Shown in pieces: positions 1-9,470 of a stretch of DNA of 9,470 bases (position 1 is the first letter of the stretch; every line of letters begins with the position of its first letter). Origin of the DNA: an uncultured Acidobacteriota bacterium (lineage in GTDB: Bacteria > Acidobacteriota > Blastocatellia > RBC074). Below the pieces are notes generated by a model. It searched no databases. It was not told where the DNA came from and saw nothing but the letters and a program-made list of their open reading frames with translations. The stretch lies in NCBI GenBank assembly GCA_937967285.1, contig CALBSU010000684.1, positions 1 through 9,470 of the forward strand. Reading direction: 5' to 3'. Both the position numbers and the translations under genes were made by a program.

Positions 1-1430
1 ACCGAATCGGCGACGATCCCGCCGCCGGCCTGGACATAGGCCTTCCGCCCCTCGGCGAACATCGTCCTCAGCGCAATGCACGAATCGAGGTTGCCGGAGT
101 AGTCGAAATACATGACCGACCCTGAATACGCGCCGCGCCGCGTCGGTTCCAGTTCGTCGATGATCTCCATGGCGCGAACCTTGGGCGCGCCGGAGACGGT
201 CCCGGCCGGAAAGACGGCAGCCAGGGCATCGAAGCAGTCGAGATCCTCGCGGAGCGTCGCCTTGAGCGAAGTGACCAGATGCATGACGTGCGAAAACCGT
301 TCGACGAACATCAGTTCGGCAACTCTGACCGAGCCGTACTCAGCGACTCGGCCGAGGTCGTTGCGGCCCAGATCGACCAGCATGACGTGTTCAGCACGCT
401 CCTTCTCGTCCTCGAGCAGCAGCTCCGCCAGTCGCCGGTCCTCGGCCTCATCGGCGCCCCGCTTGTAAGTCCCGGCGATCGGCCGATATTCGAGCTGCCG
501 TCCGGTGCAGCGGACGAGCATCTCCGGCGATGCGCCGAGCAGAGTCCGATCGCCCCCCAGTTTGAGGAAGAACATGTACGGCGAGGGATTGACCACACGC
601 AGCGCGCGATAGATCTGAAAGGGATCGGTCGAGATCTCCGTCTCGAAACGCTGCGAGAAGACGACCTGAAACGCGTCGCCCGCCCGGATGTACTCCTTGA
701 TCCGGTTGATCGAATCGGTGTAATGCTCGCGGGTCATATTGACGCCGACCTGCAACGGCTCGACGCGCCGCGCGGCCGGCGGAACCTCGACCGGGGCGGC
801 CAGCGCCGCCTCGAGCCGTGCGATCTCTGTACAGGCCGCGATGTACCGGTCGCGCAGCGTGTCGCCGTCGGTTTCGCCGTCCGTGAAGACGTTCGAGATG
901 ATGTGAATCTGATTCCTGACGTGATCGAAGGCGAGCAGATTGGCGAAGAACATGACGACCGCCGTGTCGATCCCGAGGTCGTCCTTCGCCCGCCCGGGCA
1001 GTCGCTCGAACCACCTCACGGCATCGTAACCGAAATATCCGACCGCTCCGCAGGAGAACGGCGGCAGTCCGGGCACGCTGACAGGACGATGCGGCCTCAT
1101 CAGGTCGCGCAGCACGTCAAGCATCGGCTGGCGCCTGACCTCCGTCCCGCGACCGACCCGCTCGATCTCGACCTCTCCGTCGGCATCCCCGGCATTTCTC
1201 GCGCGGACAATAGTATGCGGCTCGATCCCGAGAAACGAGTAACGGGCGATCTTCTCTCCGCCCTCGACCGATTCGAGCAGAAATGCCCTGGCGGACCTCC
1301 GCTCGATTCGCAGATATGCCGAGACCGGCGTCAGCAGATCGGCCATCACGGTCTTGACCAGCGGGACGACCGTCCCCCGGTCGGCCAGCGCCAGAAACTC
1401 TTCGTATGAGGATGGGGCGATTGTGCTCAT
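1..1430 (-). CDS. trpE: anthranilate synthase component I, 3' end cut by window edge
   Basis: Anthranilate synthase large subunit: converts chorismate to anthranilate, using ammonia from the glutaminase subunit TrpG, in the first committed step of tryptophan synthesis (cytoplasmic). The minus strand is open from ATG at 1430 to the window edge and gives 476 residues. Visible are the N-terminal LLES motif (about 51-54), which in TrpE forms part of the tryptophan feedback site, then chorismate-binding-domain motifs: GASPEM near 299-304, VDLGRND at 352-358, GTVSGAPK at 410-417 and QAGGGIVADS at 467-476. Roughly 20-40 C-terminal residues of this family (about 490-520 aa) are off the left edge. LLES and the N-terminal domain favour TrpE over PabB or other chorismate-utilising enzymes. 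Its ATG overlaps the stop of the upstream VOC gene (ATGA) and no strong ribosome binding site is visible, so translational coupling is likely. trpG or other trp genes may follow to the left (inference). Confidence 0.96.
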   Translation of the reverse strand, partial: MSTIAPSSYEEFLALADRGTVVPLVKTVMADLLTPVSAYLRIERRSARAFLLESVEGGEKIARYSFLGIEPHTIVRARNAGDADGEVEIERVGRGTEVRRQPMLDVLRDLMRPHRPVSVPGLPPFSCGAVGYFGYDAVRWFERLPGRAKDDLGIDTAVVMFFANLLAFDHVRNQIHIISNVFTDGETDGDTLRDRYIAACTEIARLEAALAAPVEVPPAARRVEPLQVGVNMTREHYTDSINRIKEYIRAGDAFQVVFSQRFETEISTDPFQIYRALRVVNPSPYMFFLKLGGDRTLLGASPEMLVRCTGRQLEYRPIAGTYKRGADEAEDRRLAELLLEDEKERAEHVMLVDLGRNDLGRVAEYGSVRVAELMFVERFSHVMHLVTSLKATLREDLDCFDALAAVFPAGTVSGAPKVRAMEIIDELEPTRRGAYSGSVMYFDYSGNLDSCIALRTMFAEGRKAYVQAGGGIVADS

Positions 1431-1822
1431 GCTTTCAACTGCTCACAGGAAAATTCGAGAATATTGCCGTCAGGATCGCGGATCGTGCAGAAATACCCGA
1501 CGACCGGTCCGGCGTAAGTCGGTTCGTCAACAAGAATGCCGGCCGCGCGGGCCCTCTCAGCTATTGAATCGACCTCGGCCCGATCCGTAACGTGAAAACC
1601 GAAATGGTCCATCCGCCCCCCGGCCCGTTCTTCATCCACCTCGACCAGAACGATGATCAGCCCGTTGCCGTCTCCCTCGAGCCGAACCCACGAAACCCTG
1701 TGAGTCGATCCCGGATCCTGCCGGCGATGGATTACCTTCATTCCCGCCCAGTCGCAGTAGAATTTCGACGTCCTATCGACGTCACGAGTGAGCAGGGCAA
1801 CGTGATCGAGCCGTTCGATCAT
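1427..1822 (-). CDS. VOC (glyoxalase/dioxygenase-fold) superfamily protein
   Basis: A 131-residue single-module protein of the vicinal oxygen chelate superfamily (glyoxalase I, methylmalonyl-CoA epimerase, extradiol dioxygenase and bleomycin-resistance relatives). Two beta-alpha-beta-beta-beta halves are recognisable. The first starts at LDHVALLTRDV (5-15) and the second at MDHFGFHVTD (71-80), ending in DPDGNILEF (116-124). Likely metal ligands are His7, His73 and Glu123, with Glu61 a candidate fourth. The exact reaction cannot be read from the sequence. The start is ATG at 1822 with a good ribosome binding site (GAGG at 1829-1832, 6 nt before ATG). It begins 11 bp after hisIE and ends in an ATGA overlap with trpE, so it is co-translated with tryptophan synthesis. 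No tryptophan or histidine pathway step is known to need such an enzyme. A housekeeping or detoxification role is possible but unproven. Confidence 0.9.
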   Translation of the reverse strand: MIERLDHVALLTRDVDRTSKFYCDWAGMKVIHRRQDPGSTHRVSWVRLEGDGNGLIIVLVEVDEERAGGRMDHFGFHVTDRAEVDSIAERARAAGILVDEPTYAGPVVGYFCTIRDPDGNILEFSCEQLKA

Positions 1823-1833
1823 TTTCTTCCTCG

Positions 1834-2550
1834 TTATGAACCTGACTGATACTTCGGATGAGATGGCTTGCCGGACCGCTGACCGAGCTCTCCGAGAATG
1901 TCCTGCAAACTGACGTCGCGGTCTACCATCAGCACGATCAGGTGGTAGAGGAGATCGCTGATCTCAGAGGTCAACTGACGCTGTCCGTCCGCGGCGCCCG
2001 TGTTCTTCGCGGCGATGATCGTCTCGGCCGCCTCCTCCCCAACCTTCTTGAGTATCTTGTCGAGACCGCTGTTGAAGAGGTATGTGGTGTATGAGTTCTC
2101 GGGCCGCTGATCCTTCCGCTCCTGAATCAGCTGATAGAGATCCTGCAGAATGATACCGAGTTCGAGGGCGGCGAAGTTGACCACCGAAACGGGTGACGAC
2201 TGCCGAGCCGCACCGTTCGTCTCGGTGGTGGCGTTGCGGAAGAAGCAGGTCTGTTCGCCGGTGTGACAGGCCGGCCCGTTGGGAATGACCCGGACCAGCA
2301 GCGCGTCGCCGTCGCAGTCCATCCGGATGTCGACGACCTTCTGAGTATGGCCGGAGGTCGCTCCCTTGTGCCACAGCTCCTGTCGCGATCGGCTCCAGAA
2401 CCACGTCTCGCCGCTCTGCAGAGTGCGCGCGAGACTCTCGGCGTTCATGTATGCGACCGTCAGAACCTGCTCGGTCGAATGGTCCTGCACGATCGCCGGT
2501 ATCAGCCCGTTTTCATCGAATCTCAGATTTTGAATCACTGTCCCTGACAT
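1834..2550 (-). CDS. hisIE: bifunctional phosphoribosyl-AMP cyclohydrolase / phosphoribosyl-ATP pyrophosphatase
   Basis: Fused HisI-HisE protein (238 aa) catalysing histidine synthesis steps 2 and 3: pyrophosphate removal from PR-ATP (HisE, C-terminal) and ring opening of PR-AMP (HisI, N-terminal). The HisI domain (about 1-105) has [11 protein letters not shown] (60-70) and DCDGDALL (78-85), with metal-binding Asp78, Asp80 and Asp82. Cys79, Cys95 (in PACHTG) and Cys102 fit the zinc site of the family. A linker of about 20 residues leads to the HisE domain (about 128-225) with [21 protein letters not shown] split over 163-183 and EISDLLYHL (196-204), including the acidic residues expected for magnesium. 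Length and domain order match enterobacterial-type HisIE. ATG at 2550 is the only sensible start, though no good ribosome binding site precedes it. Translation may depend on the hydrolase gene ending 30 bp upstream. Confidence 0.97.
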   Translation of the reverse strand: MSGTVIQNLRFDENGLIPAIVQDHSTEQVLTVAYMNAESLARTLQSGETWFWSRSRQELWHKGATSGHTQKVVDIRMDCDGDALLVRVIPNGPACHTGEQTCFFRNATTETNGAARQSSPVSVVNFAALELGIILQDLYQLIQERKDQRPENSYTTYLFNSGLDKILKKVGEEAAETIIAAKNTGAADGQRQLTSEISDLLYHLIVLMVDRDVSLQDILGELGQRSGKPSHPKYQSGS

Positions 2551-2580
2551 ATCCGATTATGGAATCCGCCGTTTCATCTG

Positions 2581-3633
2581 TTACTTGTCGCCCCGGACGT
2601 TCTGGTTCCTCTTCGTGATCCACTCCCCGATGATCTCGAGCACCTGCGGATCGAGCGGCTTCGATGCGTCCTGATTGAAGGCCAGACGCGGCTCTCCGGG
2701 ATTGTTCTTGAGCATATGCGTCAGGTTGTCGAGCAGATGGAGCTTGTGGTCCGGATGATATGCCCGTTTGAGAGCCTCTTCGAGGTACTCCGCGTCCTTG
2801 ACCGCAACCATCAGGTCCTTCCGCCCCTGGATGATCAGGATCGGAGCCTGGATGCCGTTGACGATCTGCAGCGGATCATTGATCAGCAGCGCGCGGTTGA
2901 TGGCGTAGTTCTTGATCATCGTCTGCAGAATCGCGTCATAGGTGACCGCCGGATCGAGTTTCTCGTTCGGAAAGCTGGTTGCACCCGAGATCATGCCGCG
3001 GATGATCCGATCGTACTTCTCCATGTACTTGTCGATCTCGGCCGGTGACTTGCCTTCCTCGGTCATCTGCTGCGTGAACTGGTCCTTGAGCACCTTGCCG
3101 ATCGTCCGGCCGGCCGTCCCGGCAAGGATCACTCCGGCAAAGGCATTCTCGTCGTGCGCCGCGATGCTGGACGCGATCAGGCCGCCCTCACCGTGCCCGA
3201 GCATGAAGATCCTCGACGGATCGACGCGCTCGTGCCCCCGCAGGAAAGCGACCGCGCCCCTCGCGTCGTCGACGAAGTCCTCGAACGATTCGGCATTCTG
3301 GCACGCGCTCGATCCGACGCAGCGCTTGTCGAAGCGCAGCACTGCAAACCCCTTGCCCGTCAGATAGCCGGCGAGATCGCGGTAGATCGTGTGACTCGCC
3401 TTGCCGTAACTGACCGCGTCCCTGGTGGTATTGCCGAAATCTCCGAGGATCAGCACCGCCGGCAGCTTGCCCTTCGAGGCCGGAACCTGCAGGGTACCGG
3501 CCAGGCTGACGCCCTGCCCTCCCTGGAACCTGACATCTTCGGACTGCGAAACGATCGTCGCGGCTGTGTGAGGACCGGCGCCGAACATGCCGAAAAGGAT
3601 CATCAGTGCTGCTAAGCCATTCATCATAATCAT
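2581..3633 (-). CDS. exported alpha/beta-hydrolase-fold protein lacking the nucleophile serine
   Basis: About 350 residues with an alpha/beta-hydrolase fold resembling periplasmic or lipolytic-type serine hydrolases. I start at ATG 3633 because GGAGAG lies 6 nt upstream. A TTG start 24 bases earlier would place that site inside the gene. The N-terminus, MIMMNGLAALMILFGMF, is a hydrophobic signal-like segment but lacks clear positive charges, so cleavage is uncertain. Numbering from the TTG start (subtract 8 for the ATG): strand VLILGDF (68-74), FDKRCVGSSAC (109-119), nucleophile elbow LGHGEGG (153-159), acid-site loop QGRKD (277-281) and histidine loop NLTHML (311-316). The elbow normally reads GHSEGG or GxSxG, and here the central residue is Gly156 (codon GGT). 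Asp281 and His314 of the triad are present. Cys113 and Cys119 could form a disulfide. It sits between hisF and hisIE, so is probably co-transcribed. It may be inactive, use another mechanism, or bind a ligand. The fold is certain, the function unknown. Confidence 0.88.
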   Translation of the reverse strand: MIMMNGLAALMILFGMFGAGPHTAATIVSQSEDVRFQGGQGVSLAGTLQVPASKGKLPAVLILGDFGNTTRDAVSYGKASHTIYRDLAGYLTGKGFAVLRFDKRCVGSSACQNAESFEDFVDDARGAVAFLRGHERVDPSRIFMLGHGEGGLIASSIAAHDENAFAGVILAGTAGRTIGKVLKDQFTQQMTEEGKSPAEIDKYMEKYDRIIRGMISGATSFPNEKLDPAVTYDAILQTMIKNYAINRALLINDPLQIVNGIQAPILIIQGRKDLMVAVKDAEYLEEALKRAYHPDHKLHLLDNLTHMLKNNPGEPRLAFNQDASKPLDPQVLEIIGEWITKRNQNVRGDK

Positions 3634-3639
3634 CCGAAT

Positions 3640-3645
3640 CTCTCC
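3640..3645 (-). promoter_or_regulatory. ribosome binding site that sets the hydrolase start
   Basis: GGAGAG on the minus strand, followed by six bases and then ATG at 3633. It supports the internal ATG over the upstream TTG at 3657, whose reading would translate through this site as Gly-Glu. Confidence 0.75.
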
Positions 3646-3696
3646 AATTCGGGGCAAAAGTATGAAGTCAGTGAATAGTCTGCGTCGCGGACGGGA

Positions 3697-4458
<762 letters not shown>

Positions 4459-4463
4459 CCGGG

Positions 4464-4467
4464 CTCC

Positions 4468-4470
<3 letters not shown>
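4464..4470 (-). promoter_or_regulatory. serA stop / hisF ribosome binding site junction
   Basis: The serA TAA (4470-4468) is immediately followed by GGAG (4467-4464), with hisF ATG five bases later. A ribosome ending serA stops on the hisF entry site, a standard layout for coupled translation of neighbouring genes. Confidence 0.8.
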
Positions 4471-6048
<1,578 letters not shown>

Positions 6049-6496
6049 AACGGTTGAGAAATGCCTTTCTTGATACGGAAAACAAACGATAATTTTATGA
6101 GTCGGGAGATGATTGCGCGCGCTCTACCACTGGCGCCACGAATGATACGACGATGATGTGCATGCGGTGAATTTTCCTGTGCGGGGAGCGCGACCGGAGC
6201 TGATGCGGGACGGATATGACGGAAGGCCGAACACGCACCCTGAGCGCGCCGCCTGACTGGTCTTGTTATCTTTCCGGGTCCCGATCATTTTATTCCGTTG
6301 AACCTGTTCGAAGTCGCCCGGCAGGATGTCGCAGCTGCTCGCCGAGGCAAATTTCATAATAATTGGTTGACGTTTAAAAATCAAACTCGGGCCGCCCGAC
6401 GGCTCAACTTGCGTTTTGTACTTCTGACTCTTACACTTTGGATTCGTCATCAACGGCCTTCGAGGCCGAAGAAAATCCATACCACGAGGCAATTCA
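6049..6496. other. divergent intergenic region between serA and sucC
   Basis: About 448 bases separating two divergent starts, and less GC-rich in part than the genes. It must hold the promoter of the serA operon (leftward) and of sucC (rightward). Seen in it: a leftward TAAAAT (6092-6097), a short tRNA D-arm-like string near 6119-6141 without the rest of a tRNA, a 13-base GC palindrome TCGGGC-C-GCCCGA (6387-6399) that could be an operator, the sucC promoter candidate, and a small hairpin CGGCC-TTCGA-GGCCG (6454-6468) in the presumed sucC leader. A 122-codon open frame on the minus strand here has no protein-like composition and no recognisable family, so I do not call it. Confidence 0.6.
6409..6437 (+). 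promoter_or_regulatory. candidate sigma-70-type promoter of sucC
   Basis: TTGCGT (6409-6414), a 17-base spacer, then TACACT (6432-6437). The -10 matches TATAAT at 4 of 6 and the -35 matches TTGACA at 3 of 6, with ideal spacing. Transcription would begin near 6444 and give a leader of about 50 bases before the sucC ATG. TTGACG at 6367-6372 has no -10 partner at the right distance. Confidence 0.4.
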
Positions 6497-7654
<1,158 letters not shown>

Positions 7655-7682
7655 GAGTATCGAACCGTATGGAGTCCATGCA

Positions 7683-7710
7683 AAAAGGCCGATCATTCGA
7701 TCGGCCTTTT
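7683..7710. terminator. bidirectional intrinsic terminator between sucC and the convergent gene
   Basis: A perfect 12-bp inverted repeat: AAAAGGCCGATC (7683-7694), loop ATTC (7695-7698), GATCGGCCTTTT (7699-7710). The GC-rich core is eight pairs, with a T run on the 3' side in both directions (four T rightward, five T leftward). It lies midway between the sucC stop (7654) and the stop of the leftward gene (7741), so it can serve both. Confidence 0.92.
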
Positions 7711-7740
7711 GCTTTCTGACTTGTCCTTCCCGACTGCCGT

Positions 7741-8727
<987 letters not shown>

Positions 8728-9346
8728 TGCGTGACTACTCCTTTAATTCTGTTTGTTTACCTTATCTTTATTTATCATCGACCTGATCGCCTCTCTCGGA
8801 CTTATCGGTCAATTAACGGATTCACAATGACAACCTGTGGGCTTTCTCGCTCATCCAGCGAGCAGAATGTCATCCTGATGACTTGCAAGTGCCATACCAT
8901 TGTTCTGGCCACGGAGCACTAATCTTGGTTTGTCAGTTCCCTGCTCTCCTGAACAGGGAATTCATGCGGATGTCTTGGGATCGGGATCGTCAGCTCCACA
9001 TCGGACTGCCGCTGCACCAATTGAACGGGGAAGGTCGGTGCAACTCTCAGGATCAGGTTGTTTTAAAAGAACTTTCAGCAGGAATCGATCTGTATTGATA
9101 AAGATTCAACCCGCTGAAGAGCTCCGGTTGACCTGATGCCGTCACAGCCCAGTGTGTGAGGTGAGCTCGACAACCAGATGACAGTCTATGCGACTTGGTT
9201 GCATGTGTCAATAAATTATTCTGTTGAAAACACAAGATTAATGTCCCGTCAGCCCCCGGATTCAGCCTCCTGAATTCGCCCGCGTCGCTCAAAGCTGACA
9301 GGAAGAGTAATCAGGTGAAAACATATGTTGTCACTTTATTAATTTG
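8728..9346. other. long non-coding stretch with short inverted repeats
   Basis: About 620 bases, visibly more AT-rich than the neighbouring genes. The first 100 or so presumably carry the leftward promoter of the exported protein, though no convincing -35/-10 pair stands out. Small open frames on both strands (for example 8883-9098 and 9053-9292) have no ribosome binding site, no low-complexity-free hydrophobic core and no recognisable family. Inverted repeats seen: CTCGCT/AGCGAG (8846-8862), GTCATC/GATGAC (8869-8882), the palindrome ACTTGCAAGT (8881-8890), a 9-bp stem around TTCCCTG/CAGGGAA (8935-8962, one G-T pair), CAACCA/TGGTTG (9171-9201), and a nested pair GTCAGC/GCTGAC (9248-9299) enclosing ATTCAG/CTGAAT (9260-9275). 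No known RNA family is recognised. Confidence 0.55.
8737..8743 (-). promoter_or_regulatory. ribosome binding site of the exported protein
   Basis: AAAGGAG on the minus strand, 10 bases before ATG at 8727. It is strong and slightly distant, and supports this start together with the signal peptide that follows directly. Confidence 0.65.
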
Positions 9347-9421
9347 AATCGCAGAGGCCGCAGAGGGAGCAAAGAAGTTCTAATCGCAAAGGACGCAAAG
9401 GGAGCAAAGAAGTTCTAATCG
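9347..9421. repeat. 35-bp tandem repeat with internal 9-base period, interrupted in third unit
   Basis: Unit 1 (9347-9381) and unit 2 (9382-9416) are each 35 bases and differ at three positions (8, 12 and 17; G/A, C/A and G/A). AATCG at 9417-9421 begins a third unit and then the match stops. Within each unit, after AAT, run three related nonamers: CGCAGAGGC, CGCAGAGGG and AGCAAAGAA in unit 1; CGCAAAGGA, CGCAAAGGG and AGCAAAGAA in unit 2. Each is followed by GTTCT. CGCAGAGG-type arrays occur between genes in several GC-rich bacterial groups (recalled, not checked). Confidence 0.88.
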
Positions 9422-9470
9422 GTAGAGTAGGAGAGGGGCGTTAGCCGCCTCTCCCCTCGTCAAACCGGAC
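9422..9470 (-). mobile_element. 3' end of a group II intron (end of domain V, all of domain VI)
   Basis: Read on the minus strand the window edge gives GTCCGGTTT (9470-9462), matching the 3' strand of group II intron domain V. A domain VI hairpin follows (9458-9425). Pairs: GAG 9458-9456 with CTC 9427-9425; G9455 with T9429 (wobble); GGAGAGG 9454-9448 with CCTCTCC 9436-9430; bulged C9447; GGC 9446-9444 with GCC 9439-9437 (G9446-C9437, G9445-C9438, C9444-G9439); loop TAAC. A9428 is the only unpaired base in the lower stem and is the seventh base from the proposed 3' end, where the branch-point adenosine belongs. The element ends in AC (9423-9422), fitting the AY rule. The 5' part, with any reverse transcriptase/maturase gene, lies right of the window. 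I identified it by structure and remembered similarity, without a covariance search. Confidence 0.82.

Noticed and set aside
279..1409. 376-codon open frame on the plus strand opposite trpE
   Set aside because: Arg/Asp-rich shadow with no recognisable family. The minus strand carries a full set of TrpE motifs.
3634..3657. TTG start for the hydrolase, eight codons upstream
   Set aside because: The ribosome binding site GGAGAG lies inside this extension and is correctly spaced for the ATG at 3633.
6115..6145. tRNA-like string on the minus strand (TGGCGCCAGTGGTAGAGCGC), resembling a D-arm
   Set aside because: The D-loop has an extra base, no anticodon stem-loop with U33 fits, and no T-arm (GGTTCGA-type) follows. 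At most a remnant or chance match.
6124..6492. 122-codon open frame on the minus strand in the serA-sucC gap
   Set aside because: No ribosome binding site, odd Ser/Arg/Lys-rich composition, no family resemblance, and it covers the likely sucC promoter.
9347..9421. CRISPR array
   Set aside because: The units are directly adjacent with no variable spacers and only two copies, so it is a simple tandem repeat.
9425..9458. Rho-independent terminator at the right edge
   Set aside because: The stem has no T run after it, and the flanking domain V strand, bulged A and terminal AC fit a group II intron domain VI much better.

Overview
The window looks like chromosomal DNA of a GC-rich, Gram-negative-type bacterium. 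It carries mostly core metabolic genes, and only the right edge is mobile or repetitive. The secreted protein at 7741-8727 and the CGCAGAGG-type repeats remind me of Acidobacteriota (Blastocatellia-like) genomes. That placement rests on memory and is weak.

Positions 1-6048 are one minus-strand gene series, in transcription order serA, hisF, an exported alpha/beta-hydrolase-fold protein, hisIE, a small VOC-superfamily protein and trpE (cut by the left edge). The junctions are 9, 63, 30 and 11 bp, then a 4-bp ATGA overlap. The serA stop codon abuts the hisF ribosome binding site. This looks like one mixed amino-acid operon linking serine (SerA), histidine (HisF, HisIE) and tryptophan (TrpE) synthesis. 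Serine is also a substrate of the last tryptophan step, and histidine and tryptophan synthesis both draw on PRPP. The hydrolase-like protein has Gly where its family normally has the nucleophilic Ser.

Positions 6049-6496 separate serA from the divergent sucC (6497-7654), the beta subunit of succinyl-CoA synthetase. A plausible sigma-70-type promoter for sucC lies at 6409-6437. No sucD follows sucC. Instead a strong bidirectional terminator (7683-7710) separates it from a convergent minus-strand gene (7741-8727) for an exported protein of unknown function.

Positions 8728-9346 contain no convincing gene, look more AT-rich than the genes, and hold several short inverted repeats. A 35-bp tandem repeat follows at 9347-9421: two full units plus the first 5 bases of a third. 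That third unit is interrupted at 9421/9422 by what reads, on the minus strand, as the 3' end of a group II intron: the end of domain V, a full domain VI with a bulged branch-point A, and a terminal AC. The rest of the intron lies beyond the window. I found no CRISPR array, defence system or other clearly new system. The best leads are the intron in the repeat, the nucleophile-less hydrolase in the amino-acid operon, and sucC without sucD.
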